Assembly: GCF_017743935.1 (NCBI RefSeq)
Contig: NZ_JAGHRE010000014.1
Span: 1 to 64,000 of the forward strand
DNA from: Tropicibacter sp. R16_0
Lineage (GTDB): Bacteria; Pseudomonadota; Alphaproteobacteria; Rhodobacterales; Rhodobacteraceae
Direction: 5' to 3'
DNA length: 64,000 nucleotides
Position numbers and translations under genes: made by a program. Below are positions 50,955-60,347 of this stretch, in pieces (position 1 is the first letter of the stretch; every line of letters starts with the position of its first letter). The notes under the pieces were generated by a model. That model saw only the letters and a list, made by a program, of their open reading frames with translations, did not search any database and was not told where the DNA came from.

Positions 50955-51644
50955 ATGAAGATCATCATACATGACGACCAATACATCTCCTTTCCGTTCG
51001 AACTGAAAGACGCGTTTCGGGAGGCCTTTCCAAACGCGAAATGGAATCCGACACGTCGGGAATGGAAAGTGGTCAAGGGCGCCGAACAGCGCCTCGCGGA
51101 TTGGGTGAAAGAGGTTGAAGCCTCCGGCCTCCTTCAGGAAATGCTGGATCAGGAAACTGCGCGATTGTCGGAGGAAGAGGTCCTGCGGCTTCAGATCCGC
51201 CTGTCCAAACTGAAATATGACATTACCGTTGAGGAAGACGTCACCGAGCGTGCAGCGGAGGCAGAATTGCGGGCAGTGCAGCTGAAAGAGCAGTTGGCCG
51301 GGCTCGAAAAACAGCTTCGCACTCGGAAAGAGGCAAGAAGCCAGGCCGAGGCAGAGAAAGCCAAAGCAAAGGCAGAGGTGATGGTGATCCTGCGAGACGT
51401 CGCGGATGTTGACGAAATCGAATGCCTGCGGATGGGGATGAAGTCAGATTGGCGATCCATCAAGGCTGTCAACAAGGACCGGTTTGAAGAAAAACAAAAC
51501 CGTCTGCGTGAAATCCGCGACGATCTTGAAACTGTCGGCCTGTATTCCGAGGCGCTCTCCAAGGCGATTTCGGCAAACTACAACCGTCGAGACCGGGATC
51601 TTCCGGATCTCTCCGTCGAGCTCGAGTTTGAACTAGACGAATAA
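50955..51644 (+). CDS. Coiled-coil protein with HARP-like N-terminal segment
   Basis: A 229-residue protein. Residues 1-40 (IIIHDDQYISFPFELKDAFREAFPNAKWNPTRREWKVV) resemble the HARP-type or DUF5710-type small domain that binds nucleic acid in some helicases (FPF-x-KWNP-x-W pattern). Residues about 60-150 form a strongly charged coiled coil (heptads in SKLKYDITVEEDVTERAAEAEL and LEKQLRTRKEARSQAEAEKAKAK). AGGTAGGA precedes the ATG. Function unknown; the start at 50955 was favoured over an upstream ATG. Confidence 0.55.
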   Translation: MKIIIHDDQYISFPFELKDAFREAFPNAKWNPTRREWKVVKGAEQRLADWVKEVEASGLLQEMLDQETARLSEEEVLRLQIRLSKLKYDITVEEDVTERAAEAELRAVQLKEQLAGLEKQLRTRKEARSQAEAEKAKAKAEVMVILRDVADVDEIECLRMGMKSDWRSIKAVNKDRFEEKQNRLREIRDDLETVGLYSEALSKAISANYNRRDRDLPDLSVELEFELDE

Positions 51645-51871
51645 TCCGAAACCCAGTTTGGCATGGAGCTGGCGCGTGTGTCAGCTTCCTGCCAACCATA
51701 TGTTGGCTTCATTGCCGCTGAATGGTCGCTGACAGCTGGCGGGCGGCCCCTTCGAAAACACTGCTCCGTCAAACTTGCGCCCCTGGCACTTGGTGTCTTG
51801 TTACTCTGGAAACCCCCGGGACCCGCAATGCGACATGCCTATGCTTCAAGACCAGCGTTCATCTGGTTCAT

Positions 51872-51897
51872 AATACCCGGGTGCTAGGCCGGGTATT
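51872..51897. terminator. Terminator between convergent genes
   Basis: AATACCCGG (51872-51880) pairs perfectly with CCGGGTATT (51889-51897), loop 8 nt; CCGTTTTG follows on the plus strand. It lies between the convergent genes ending at 51644 and 51939, so it may serve both strands. Confidence 0.65.
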
Positions 51898-51938
51898 CCG
51901 TTTTGTTGCTACGAGCCAGACGGCCTCAATAGCAACTG

Positions 51939-52454
51939 TCAGAGAGCCCAATACACTCTCATTTCGACAACGATGCGCTTCCCACTGCCGAAGTCCTCCG
52001 GGCGCGCATCGCATGGTTCTTCTTCCTGGCTGTCGTAGTAGAAGCTGTCGGTTGCAAAACCTGGGACGCGGCTACGCTCAAGAGACCAAAGGGTGGTTTT
52101 GTGGATATCATCGTGGCCCTGGCGGTAGCTCGCACCTGTTTCCAGGCTGGTTGACAACCAATCTTTGATTTCGGCCGTCGAGCCAGATGCGTTGTATGCT
52201 TCGATGAGGAAATCCGGCAACCCCGTGCATTCGGACAGCACTTTTGAAAAAGATGTGGTCCAGTCAGCATCAAGACGCTCAGACGCGATCCAGTCGAGTT
52301 CGATCGAACACTCATCCAGATCGTCATAGGGTGCGATTTCGTCAGAGATCAGATCATAAAGCCCGCTTTCAAGCTCTTCGAGCGATGCTGCTGCTGGAAT
52401 GTCCAACTGCGCTTCGTCGAACAAAACAAACTTTGACGTGTAAGGGTGTCCCAT
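51939..52454 (-). CDS. Orphan plasmid protein, unknown function
   Basis: A 171-residue acidic protein (MGHPYTSKFVLFDEAQLDIP...). AAGGAGA precedes the ATG at 52454, and an upstream element shared with 45651-45680 lies about 30-57 bp upstream. Segments with Trp and acidic pairs (DECSIELDWIASERLDADWTTSF) are the main landmarks. Function unknown; the shared upstream element suggests coregulation with the 27-residue ORF and its downstream gene. Confidence 0.55.
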   Translation of the reverse strand: MGHPYTSKFVLFDEAQLDIPAAASLEELESGLYDLISDEIAPYDDLDECSIELDWIASERLDADWTTSFSKVLSECTGLPDFLIEAYNASGSTAEIKDWLSTSLETGASYRQGHDDIHKTTLWSLERSRVPGFATDSFYYDSQEEEPCDARPEDFGSGKRIVVEMRVYWAL

Positions 52455-52481
52455 CGATATTCTCCTTGTTTCAGTGACAAG

Positions 52482-52511
52482 AAGGAAGTGGGTTCGTTCG
52501 CAGATCGCGAA
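52482..52511 (-). repeat. Shared upstream element, copy 2
   Basis: AAGGAAGTGGGTTCGTTCG followed by CAGATCGCGA, matching 45651-45680. On the minus strand it precedes an AAGGAG ribosome site and ATG at nearly the same distance as copy 1. Confidence 0.6.
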
Positions 52512-52626
52512 AGAATTTTTTTACATAAAATGGATTATGAGGTGATCTTATGTACGTGGGAGCGCGCTACCCTGAAGTGCGACTTTTGTTAGAAAACAAC
52601 GTGTTGTATAACGAGAGGATATTGCC

Positions 52627-53630
52627 ATTGGTGCTGTTTATTCGCAACTGTCGCTGTCTGAACGCCGTAGAATAGAAAACTGGTGGCACGCGAATGTCCC
52701 TGTGCAAAAATGGCGCGGGTTCTGAAACGCCATAAATCGTCTATCTTTCGTGAGATTAAGCGCAACTTCTGGGCGGATGACTCCCTTCCTCGGAAGTACG
52801 CAGGCTACTTCGGATCGGTCGCTCATCTGTATGCTCAGAAGCGCCGTTCCGTTCAACGTAAGCTCATCCGTCATCCCGATCTGTGTCGTCGTGTTGTTGC
52901 GCGTCTAAAGAACGGTTGGACGCCCGAACAGATCGGCAATCGGATGATCTATGAAGGCGCAAAGTTGCGTGTCTGCGAGGAAACGATCTATCGCTACATC
53001 TATTCCAAGGAAGGCATGGCGCAGGAGCTGTGGTGGTACCTGCGCGAGCATCGCAAATCGCGCAGATCGCGTCGTGCCAGAAAACGCCGGGCTCCAAAGT
53101 TTGACCGCGATGTCAGTATCCTGTTCCGCCCAGATGATGTGGCCCACAGACGCCAGTTCGGCCATTGGGAAGGTGATTTAGTCCTGTTCAAGCAGCGCTT
53201 TGGGCAGACAAACATCACATCTCTTGTCGCGCGGATCAGCCGCTTCACGGTCCTGCTGAAGAATCTGAACAAGCGCACGAAGCCTGTTATGGGCAAAATC
53301 ATGAACGCTGTGCGTGACCTGCCCCACCTGGCGCGTAGGTCGATCACGTTTGACCGAGGAACTGAGTTCGTCAGCTGGCCGCATCTGCAAGCAGAAATCG
53401 GAAGGCAAACATGGTTTTGCGACCCCTCTTCACCTTGGCAAAAAGGCACCGTCGAGAACACCAATCGAAGGGTGCGAAGATGGCTCCCCCGCAAACGCGA
53501 CATCACGGCGGTCTCAGATCATGAATTAAAGATGATCTGCGACCGCCTCAACAATACACCCCGCAAATGCCTCGGATGGAAGACGTCGGCAGAAGTCTTC
53601 AGAGAAAAGATGATGGAAGAGGTGGGATGA
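52627..53630 (+). pseudogene. IS30 family transposase, decayed
   Basis: An IS30 transposase of about 335 residues. The N terminus (GAVYSQLSLSERRRIENWW, then HANVPVQ) reads in one frame from 52627, where ATT stands in place of the expected ATG. At the A5 run 52706-52710 the frame shifts by -1 into the main ORF (MARVLKRHKSSIFREIKRN, GWTPEQIGNRMIYEGAKLRVCEETIYRYIYS, DDE residues in GHWEGDLVLF, FDRGTEF and WQKGTVENTNRRVR). Both a lost start and a frameshift indicate inactivation, although slippage cannot be excluded. Confidence 0.8.
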
Positions 53631-53649
53631 CGCCCCTACCCTGATGCCA

Positions 53650-54000
53650 GACAAGAGTCGCGGTTCAAATATCGCTCACACCAGCCTGTGCGTGTCAGCC
53701 ATGAGACGATCTATGCCTACGTTTACAGCGCTGAAGGTCAATCAGAACCACGCGCCCGTCATCAGCACAGTCGAAGAAAGAAACGGCAGCCGCGTTTTGC
53801 CAGACATCCCAGAAGCTATGAATTTCCGTTGGATCGGTCCATCCATGAGCGTCCAGACTACGTGAAGACACGTGAGAATTTCGGCGAATGGGAAGGCGAT
53901 TTGATGATCTTCGAACGCTCTCAGGACACGATGAACCTCGCCTCACTTGCCGAACGCAAAACGCGGTTTGCGGTTCTAAAAACGGGTCAACCAAGAGATC
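53650..54000 (+). pseudogene. Fragment of a second IS30-type transposase
   Basis: From about 53650 the frame reads SRFKYRSHQPVRVSHETIYAYVYSAEGQ, then DYVKTRENFGEWEGDLMIFERSQDTMNLASLAERKTRFAVLK, clearly IS30-like (SHETIY, GEWEGDL). It lacks the N terminus and the C-terminal FDRGTEF and TVENTNR parts, and the sequence becomes unrelated after about 54000. It is inserted between the first IS30 copy and the BKACE gene. The remaining 54001-54232 shows no gene. Confidence 0.75.
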
Positions 54001-54232
54001 TTCGAGGGAATACGCCTTACTTCGACAATTGCGCTTTCACCTCTGCACAAACTTGTCGGCGGAACTCGAAAGGTTCCTCGCTTCCTTGGTTTGTGCAACC
54101 GGGAAACGTAAAGCTACAAACCTTCGTGGACCGGTTCGCCATCGAAGAGTGCGGTCGGTTGTGTACCGGTCGCTTGGGCAAGGGTGATATCGTCGGGGGT
54201 GTAAGATCAGAAAGCACTCATTGGTGTAACCC

Positions 54233-55066
54233 TCAGGTATGTTGGGTAAGCCCCAAGATAGAGCGCGCTTCGGTATGTGTCGCAACCGAGCGGTCAAATC
54301 TGGCGCATATTTCGGCTGTGCGCTTTACGAGGGCGGCGTTTGATGGAGCGAGTCTGTCTCGGTCGAGGCGTATGTTGTCCTCCAAACCCGTGCGGGCGTG
54401 TCCACCGGAGGCGATGGACCACTCGTTGATCCTGGTCTGTTCCCGGCCTATCCCTGCCGCGCACCAAGGCGCGCCAGGAAACAAGCGACCAACTGTCTTC
54501 ACATAGAAGTCAAACACATGCTTGTCTGCGGGCATAGCATTTTTGACGCCCATCACGAACTGCACATAGGGCGTTCCAACTAGCTGACCTTTGTCCATCA
54601 TATCCCGCGCTTTGAGAATGTGGCTCAAATCGAACGCCTCGATCTCAGGTTTGACGTTGTACATCAGCATTTCGGCGGCCAGCCAGTCGACGAGGTCAGG
54701 CGGATTTTCATAGACGCGGGTTGGGAAGTTATTCGAACCAACTGAGAGGGACGCCATTTCAGGCTTAAGCGCCAGCATTCCACCGCGCGTTTTCCCGGCG
54801 CCGGAGCGACCGCCGGTCGAGAACTGGATGATCATACCGGGGCAATACTTTTCTAGCCCTTCTTTCAGTCGCGCGAACCTCTCGGGATCTGACGATGGCG
54901 TCTGATCGTCATTGCGCACATGGGCATGGCAGATCGTGGCGCCCGCCTCGAAGGCCTCATGTGTGCTCTCGATCTGTTCCGAAACTGAGATCGGCACTGC
55001 TGGGTTGTCTTCTTTTCGGGGTAAAGAGCCGGTAATGGCCACGCAGATGATGCACGGTGTGTTCAT
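54233..55066 (-). CDS. Beta-keto acid cleavage enzyme (BKACE, Kce family)
   Basis: A 277-residue TIM-barrel enzyme of the BKACE/DUF849 family. The zinc ligands are H47 and H49 in ATICHAHVRN and a Glu in the ARTGLEDNIR segment; QFSTGGRSG and the WCAAGIGREQ region line the active site. The family condenses a beta-keto acid with acetyl-CoA to give acetoacetate and a CoA ester. It overlaps the dioxygenase gene by four bases and is last in an operon that makes 3-oxoadipate, itself a beta-keto acid, so that is the obvious substrate (inference). Confidence 0.88.
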   Translation of the reverse strand: MNTPCIICVAITGSLPRKEDNPAVPISVSEQIESTHEAFEAGATICHAHVRNDDQTPSSDPERFARLKEGLEKYCPGMIIQFSTGGRSGAGKTRGGMLALKPEMASLSVGSNNFPTRVYENPPDLVDWLAAEMLMYNVKPEIEAFDLSHILKARDMMDKGQLVGTPYVQFVMGVKNAMPADKHVFDFYVKTVGRLFPGAPWCAAGIGREQTRINEWSIASGGHARTGLEDNIRLDRDRLAPSNAALVKRTAEICARFDRSVATHTEARSILGLTQHT

Positions 55067-55905
55067 GATTTCACCATCACAAAGTCAAAAGAGGCGCGCC
55101 ACTGGGTTTTTTCCGTGTTTGGTTCAAACGGAGCAATCAGGGATTCCTTGACCCCAAACACCGCGTCGGAGCTGAGCCATTTGTCTTCGCCATCGAATAT
55201 GTGCGTTACGATTTTCTCATAGCCTGGTGCGGTAATGAGAAAATGCAGGTGGGCGGGACGGTTCGGGTGCCGACCCAAAGCGCTCAGCATTTTTCCGACC
55301 GGGCCGTCATCGGGGATCGGATATGCAACCGGTTTGATGCCTACAAAGGAATAGATCCCGTCCGCCTCAGTGATAAAGCGCCCACGATTGTTAAACTTCG
55401 GTTGGATGTCTGGTTGCTGCACATCGTAGTAGCCATCGGCATTGTCAGACCAAACATCGACCGTGGCGCCCTGGATCGGATTGCCGTCGATATCGACAAC
55501 GCGGCCTTCGAATAGGCAACTCTCACCTTTGCTCTCCAGGTTGATGCTGTCGCCCATCGCTCGGATCGGAGCTTCAGCGACATGGAAGGGGCCAAAAACC
55601 GTGTTTTCGGTGGCGCCCGACGGACGCCGGTTGTTAATCGCATCAACCAGCATGGAAACCCCGAGCGTGTCGGACAGCAGGATGAACTCCTGTCTTTCCG
55701 GCGAGCAAATTTGCCCCGTGCGGGTCAGGAATTCAATCGCGAGATCCCATTCCTCTTGCCTAAGATCAATATCCTTCGCAAAGGCATGAAGGTGGCGCAC
55801 GAGCGAGCTCATCACCTCGGCAAGGCGCGGATTGATATTGTCGCCCATCCGTGCATTGACGGCCTCGGCAGAGTCTTCTTCTGTGAAGTAGCTTTCCTTG
55901 GTCAT
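55063..55905 (-). CDS. Intradiol ring-cleavage dioxygenase, hydroxyquinol 1,2-dioxygenase-like
   Basis: About 280 residues. The N-terminal helical domain is typical of catechol/hydroxyquinol dioxygenases. Iron ligands read as Y160 (GYYDVQ), Y195 (AYPIPDDGPVG), H219 and H221 (RPAHLHF). VFGPFHV, with a phenylalanine, and DVWSDNADGYYDVQ fit the hydroxyquinol clade, and the operon maleylacetate reductase fits ring cleavage of hydroxyquinol to maleylacetate. The second ATG (55905) was chosen, since AAGGGG stands six bases upstream. Confidence 0.85.
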   Translation of the reverse strand: MTKESYFTEEDSAEAVNARMGDNINPRLAEVMSSLVRHLHAFAKDIDLRQEEWDLAIEFLTRTGQICSPERQEFILLSDTLGVSMLVDAINNRRPSGATENTVFGPFHVAEAPIRAMGDSINLESKGESCLFEGRVVDIDGNPIQGATVDVWSDNADGYYDVQQPDIQPKFNNRGRFITEADGIYSFVGIKPVAYPIPDDGPVGKMLSALGRHPNRPAHLHFLITAPGYEKIVTHIFDGEDKWLSSDAVFGVKESLIAPFEPNTEKTQWRASFDFVMVKS

Positions 55906-55915
55906 GATCATCCCC

Positions 55916-57673
55916 TTAGCGAGCCAGCACTGCGCTTAGCGCACGCTTGAGTTCTGCTACCGGATTTGCGGCCATGTCTTCGACGCGCCAAGCGACGTGC
56001 TGGTCGGGGCGTACGAGCAGACAGCCGGTATCTCCGATTTCGCTCGCGCGTGCCCAGTCTCCGGTGTGATCGACATAGGTCTGCCGAGGACCGATCACAT
56101 GTACGCGCAGAGGCACTCCGATTTCGGCTGAAACTTGGTGTGCGGCCTCGACCCAGGCCTCGCCGCCAATACCGGTCAGAATTGTGAACCGTCCTCGTCC
56201 GCACAAATCCAGGGTGGACATTTTGGTGCCAGTAGTGTGCTCGAAAACCCAGACATGCGGAATGCGGGCGCCGGGCCATGTGGTGGGTTGGTAGTGCAGC
56301 TCGGCGTCAAGCTCGAAAGCAGGTTCCATCTGGCCATCCGTCAAAATCGCGTCTGATTTGTATCGCTGGTTCATTTCCACCCCATGGGCGTCGAACTCGT
56401 ACTTCTTGAATGCGATGGCTTCCCGGATCGCTACGCGTTGCTTTTCAGCCTCCGCGCCAGCATCACAACGCGCGTCCATATTGGCCTTGATCACCTCGTG
56501 GTCTGTGTCGCCGGTCATGCCAAGACTTTCAAAAATCGGTCCAAACTCGCTAATCGACTGGTTCGCACGGGTGACGATCTGCTTCGCCACCGGAGCGCGT
56601 TCAACACTGTAACTGTCCAGGAGCGCTGCGCCGGCCTCGCCTCTTATCACGGCGGCCAGTTTCCAAGCGAGGTTAAACCCATCCTGAATAGAAGTGTTCG
56701 AGCCAAGCCCGTTTGATGGCGGGTGGCGGTGGGCTGCGTCGCCCATAATGAACACGCGATCCTTTTGCATATGGGTCGCGTACATGTTGTTTACAGTCCA
56801 AGTATTGGCGCTCAGCAGCTCAATCTCAAGGTCCGGATCACCCACCAGCTGGCGCGCCACCTGAGTGGCCATCGCCTCATCCACCACAGGCGGATCTTCG
56901 TTGATGTCGTACCCCCAGACAATCAGCCACTCGTTCCAAGGCCGGACCATGCGCACGAGACCCATGCCAATCCCCCCTACGTCGGAGCCCGGCTGCATCA
57001 CCCAATAAAGTACGGACGGGCGATGTGCGACGTATTTGGACAGATCAGCACGGAACACGATATTCATCGAACCGCCAACACCCATCTGACCCTCGAACGG
57101 CAGCCCACAATGCTCTGCGACCATGGAGTTCCCGCCATCGGCGCCGATCAGGTATTTTGACCGGATCTGAAACTCTCGCCCTGAGAGACGGTCTCGGCAA
57201 GTGGTTGTCACGCCGTCTTCGTCTTGTTCATGGTTGAGATATTCGGTGCTCATCCTTGCTTGAGTGCCGCGTTTGCAGGCCGTGCCAAACAAAATCGGCT
57301 CCATAAAGGTTTGTGGCAGATCATTCATCATGGTTGGGCTGGAAAGCATGTGCTCTGCTTTGGAAAGCGGGTGATTTCCCCAGCTTTTCATTCGCCCAAT
57401 TTCTTCGCCCGCAAGGCTTTCGCAGAAAACGTTCTCTCCCATCAGGTCCTGATGCGCAGCGTGCATATAGGCTTCGGCTTCCACCTCATGACCCAGATCG
57501 CGCAGCACCTCCATCGTTCGTTGATTGGTGATATGCGCCCGGGGCGTGTTGGCCAGCCAGCGGTAGCGGTTGATGACTATATTATCGATCCCATAAGAGG
57601 AGAGCAGCGCAGCGGTCACAGACCCCGCAGGCCCGGTTCCAATGATCAGAACGTCGGTTTCAATCTCAGCCAT
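55916..57673 (-). CDS. FAD-dependent phenolic hydroxylase (TfdB/PheA-like)
   Basis: A 585-residue flavin monooxygenase. The N-terminal GTGPAGSV (12-19) binds FAD, YLIGADGGNS is the DG motif and VFIMGDAAHRHPPSNGLGSNTSIQDGFNLAWKLA the GD motif; a C-terminal thioredoxin-like domain follows. This is the TfdB group that ortho-hydroxylates phenols with NADPH and oxygen. Together with the ring-cleavage and reductase genes it resembles single-component resorcinol hydroxylase clusters. The substrate, for example a resorcinol or chlorophenol, is inferred. Confidence 0.88.
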   Translation of the reverse strand: MAEIETDVLIIGTGPAGSVTAALLSSYGIDNIVINRYRWLANTPRAHITNQRTMEVLRDLGHEVEAEAYMHAAHQDLMGENVFCESLAGEEIGRMKSWGNHPLSKAEHMLSSPTMMNDLPQTFMEPILFGTACKRGTQARMSTEYLNHEQDEDGVTTTCRDRLSGREFQIRSKYLIGADGGNSMVAEHCGLPFEGQMGVGGSMNIVFRADLSKYVAHRPSVLYWVMQPGSDVGGIGMGLVRMVRPWNEWLIVWGYDINEDPPVVDEAMATQVARQLVGDPDLEIELLSANTWTVNNMYATHMQKDRVFIMGDAAHRHPPSNGLGSNTSIQDGFNLAWKLAAVIRGEAGAALLDSYSVERAPVAKQIVTRANQSISEFGPIFESLGMTGDTDHEVIKANMDARCDAGAEAEKQRVAIREAIAFKKYEFDAHGVEMNQRYKSDAILTDGQMEPAFELDAELHYQPTTWPGARIPHVWVFEHTTGTKMSTLDLCGRGRFTILTGIGGEAWVEAAHQVSAEIGVPLRVHVIGPRQTYVDHTGDWARASEIGDTGCLLVRPDQHVAWRVEDMAANPVAELKRALSAVLAR

Positions 57674-57703
57674 AGGTTTCTCCTCTGCAGGTCTTAGGTC
57701 GTT

Positions 57704-58780
57704 TTAGTATTTGGAAGTGTCGAGCGGGCCGCCACTCAGGCGACGGCGTATCGGGAAGAGTTGGATGCCCGTTTTTTCAGTGATCAGCCCCCATAGGCCT
57801 CGGGGTGCAAAGAGCATAACGACGATACCGATGATGCCGAGGGTGAAGAGGTACCAGCTGCCGTAATCCGCCAGCAAAGATTGCAGCAGGAAGAAGATGA
57901 TGACGCCGATGATCGGCCCCTCGATCGTGCCAATCCCGCCAATGATCACGATAAAGAGAACATAGGCAGTCCAGTCCGTGACGCTGAACGCGGCATCCGG
58001 GCTGATCCTCGCCTTTTGCACATAGATCAGCGCGCCTGCGAGACCGGTGCCAAAAGCCGAAGTCAGAAAGACAAACCATTTCATACGCCCAGCATCCACG
58101 CCCACCGATTTCGCAGCCTCCGGATTGTCCCGAACGGCCGAAAGCGCAAGACCTGGCTTGGAGCGTAGAAGCGCGTAGATTGCGATGATGGTGGCCACTG
58201 CTAGGGCGAGTGCGAGCCAGTAGGTCAGGATGTCCCGCGCCGCTGAATTGCGCACGTCAAACAACTCTGCGATCCACTCGGTGGCCCACATCTCGCGCGT
58301 GGCGGATCGCGGCAAGGACGTACCAGTGCCGCCACCAAGCGCTTTGACCTGCGCCATCACCAGACGCATCACCTCGGCGATGACCCAAGTACCAATGGCA
58401 AAATAGGGGCCTTGCAAACGGAAGGCAAAAAAAGCGGTCGGAACAGCCACAATGAGCGAAGCCAGCCCGCCCAGTAAAATTGCAGGGATTGGATCGATAC
58501 CCGCCAGGATCACACCACCGAACATCGCATAGGCGCCCATGCCAACGAAGGCCTGTTGCCCAATCGAGACCATCCCGCCATAGCCTGCAAGAAGGTTCCA
58601 GAATTGTGCGAGAACCAGCATCGTCAAGATAAAGAACATGTCCTGAATCAACACCCGCCCAGCAAAAAACGGCAGGATGATCAACACGGCAATCAGGGCC
58701 ACAGCCAACATCATGGTGATCTGAGAAGCCCGAGTTTGCGTTGTGACGAAATAGGGCGTGGAAGGTGTATGGGTATGCAT
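57704..58780 (-). CDS. Branched-chain amino acid-type ABC permease (LivM)
   Basis: A 358-residue inner-membrane permease with about nine hydrophobic segments. LLAGYGGMVSIGQQAFVGMGAYAMF, GTGLAGALIYVQKARISPDAAF and FVIIIGGIGTIEGPIIGVIIFFLLQSL, including the EAA-like loop, are LivM hallmarks. It overlaps livH by one base. With LivH, LivG, LivF and LivK-type proteins it forms an importer, here probably for the aromatic substrate of the operon. Confidence 0.92.
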   Translation of the reverse strand: MHTHTPSTPYFVTTQTRASQITMMLAVALIAVLIILPFFAGRVLIQDMFFILTMLVLAQFWNLLAGYGGMVSIGQQAFVGMGAYAMFGGVILAGIDPIPAILLGGLASLIVAVPTAFFAFRLQGPYFAIGTWVIAEVMRLVMAQVKALGGGTGTSLPRSATREMWATEWIAELFDVRNSAARDILTYWLALALAVATIIAIYALLRSKPGLALSAVRDNPEAAKSVGVDAGRMKWFVFLTSAFGTGLAGALIYVQKARISPDAAFSVTDWTAYVLFIVIIGGIGTIEGPIIGVIIFFLLQSLLADYGSWYLFTLGIIGIVVMLFAPRGLWGLITEKTGIQLFPIRRRLSGGPLDTSKY

Positions 58781-59643
58781 CAGTCAACAGCTCTCGGAAA
58801 AAGGCCTCTTGGGCGCAGCATTAGGACGATGAGGAAAGCGACGTGCCCGGCGAGGATCTGCCACTCGGGGTTGATGGCTGCGCCAACGGTTTGGGCCAAC
58901 CCGATAATAATCCCGCCCACCAGCGTGCCCCAAAGGCTCCCAAGGCCGCCAATGATCACCGCCTGGAATGCATAGATCAGACGCGCCGGACCAATACTGG
59001 GGTCAAAATTCGAGCGCATGCCGAGATACAGCGCGGCCAGCGTGACCACGAGCATCGCGATCGCGGTGGCCTTGGCAAAGATGTTGCTGGGGCGGATACC
59101 CATAAGGCTTGCAGTCGTTGCATCGTCGGAAGTCGCCCGGAAGGCCCGCCCCAGTTCGGTGCGGTAGAAAAGTTGGTTGAGGCCCACGATCACTGCGACG
59201 GCGGAGCCGAAGGTCAGCAGTGGAAGCACGCCCAATGTCAAACCACCCATGTCAATCGATGCAGTGGAGATCGCGCCTGTGGGCAACCGCTGACTGTCCG
59301 CACTGAACGCTTCGAGCAGAGCGTTTTGCAACGCGATCGACAGGCCGAAAGTCACCAGCAGCGGAGGTAGGATGTCATTTCCAAGGGTTCGGTTCAGGAG
59401 ATGTTTCTGGAGTCCCCAGCCAACTCCGTACATCAGTGGCGCGGCAATAGCGGCAGCCAGAAAAGGCGATAGGCCAAGCAGCGTCACGAGGAGCAGGATC
59501 AGATAAGCGGCCATCACGATGAAATCGCCATGCGCGAGGTTCACAAGCCGCATGATTCCAAACACGAGACTGAGCCCGGCTGCAAAAAGCGCGTAGAGTC
59601 CGCCCAAAAGGATGCCTTGAGTCAACGTATCTACCCAGATCAT
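58780..59643 (-). CDS. Branched-chain amino acid-type ABC permease (LivH)
   Basis: A 287-residue permease with about eight hydrophobic segments. QGILLGGLYALFAAGLSLVFGIMRLVNLAHGDFIVMAAY and LIYAFQAVIIGGLGSLWGTLVGGIIIGLAQ (the second with the conserved EAA-like GGLGS) are LivH signatures. Its start overlaps the livF stop and its stop overlaps the livM start, so the transporter genes are translationally linked. Confidence 0.92.
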   Translation of the reverse strand: MIWVDTLTQGILLGGLYALFAAGLSLVFGIMRLVNLAHGDFIVMAAYLILLLVTLLGLSPFLAAAIAAPLMYGVGWGLQKHLLNRTLGNDILPPLLVTFGLSIALQNALLEAFSADSQRLPTGAISTASIDMGGLTLGVLPLLTFGSAVAVIVGLNQLFYRTELGRAFRATSDDATTASLMGIRPSNIFAKATAIAMLVVTLAALYLGMRSNFDPSIGPARLIYAFQAVIIGGLGSLWGTLVGGIIIGLAQTVGAAINPEWQILAGHVAFLIVLMLRPRGLFPRAVD

Positions 59644-60347
59644 GCGCTTACTCCGAAATAGGCTGCGTGGATGTCATCACGGCTAAGGTTGTCGGGCGTG
59701 CCTTCGAGCGTTACCTGGCCTTCCATCATGCAATAGACCCTGTCGGCGACTTTCATCGCCTGACCGATATCCTGTTCCACCACGATAAGGCTTGCGCCAC
59801 TCTCCTGAATCTTTGGAACAGCCGCGTAGATATCCTTGATGACGACAGGCGCGAGTCCGAGACTGATTTCATCACAGAGCAGCACTTTGGGGTTCGACAT
59901 AAGCGCCCGGCCGATTGCGACCATCTGCTGCTGTCCGCCTGAGAGTGCTGTACCGGGATTGTTCCGCCGCTCGGCCAAGATTGGGAACAAATCATAGATC
60001 GTCGCAAGGCTCCAATAGCCTTCAACTTTGCGGCCATAGGCGCCGATCAGCAGATTTTCCTCAACACTCAAGGACGGGAACAGGCACCGCCCTTCGGGCA
60101 CCATGGCCAATCCAAGCGGCAGAACTTCATCCGCGCTCATTCCGCCGATCCGCCGACCTTCGAGCGTGATCATGTCAGGGTCGTTCTTCAGAACACCAGA
60201 AAGCGATCGCATCAGCGTCGTCTTCCCCGCACCGTTTGCGCCAATGATCGCGATCGTCTCGCCTTGGTTCAACGCTATGTCGACACCAAACAAAGCTTGG
60301 AAATCGCCGTAATGGGCCGTGAGCCTCTGGGTGTTCAAAAGGCTCAT
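59640..60347 (-). CDS. ABC transporter ATP-binding protein (LivF)
   Basis: A 235-residue ATPase. Walker A GANGAGKTTLM (36-46), ABC signature ALSGGQQQMVAIGRAL, Walker B KVLLCDEISLGLAPVVI and a His-switch region EQDIG are present. ALSGGQQQM together with LGLAP is typical of LivF. The ATG at 60347 follows the livG end with overlap; longer upstream frame lies inside livG. Confidence 0.92.
   Translation of the reverse strand: MSLLNTQRLTAHYGDFQALFGVDIALNQGETIAIIGANGAGKTTLMRSLSGVLKNDPDMITLEGRRIGGMSADEVLPLGLAMVPEGRCLFPSLSVEENLLIGAYGRKVEGYWSLATIYDLFPILAERRNNPGTALSGGQQQMVAIGRALMSNPKVLLCDEISLGLAPVVIKDIYAAVPKIQESGASLIVVEQDIGQAMKVADRVYCMMEGQVTLEGTPDNLSRDDIHAAYFGVSA

Noticed and set aside
53688-54506. A 272-codon open frame as a gene
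   Set aside because: Only its first third is IS30-like; the rest runs antisense into the BKACE gene and has no motif.
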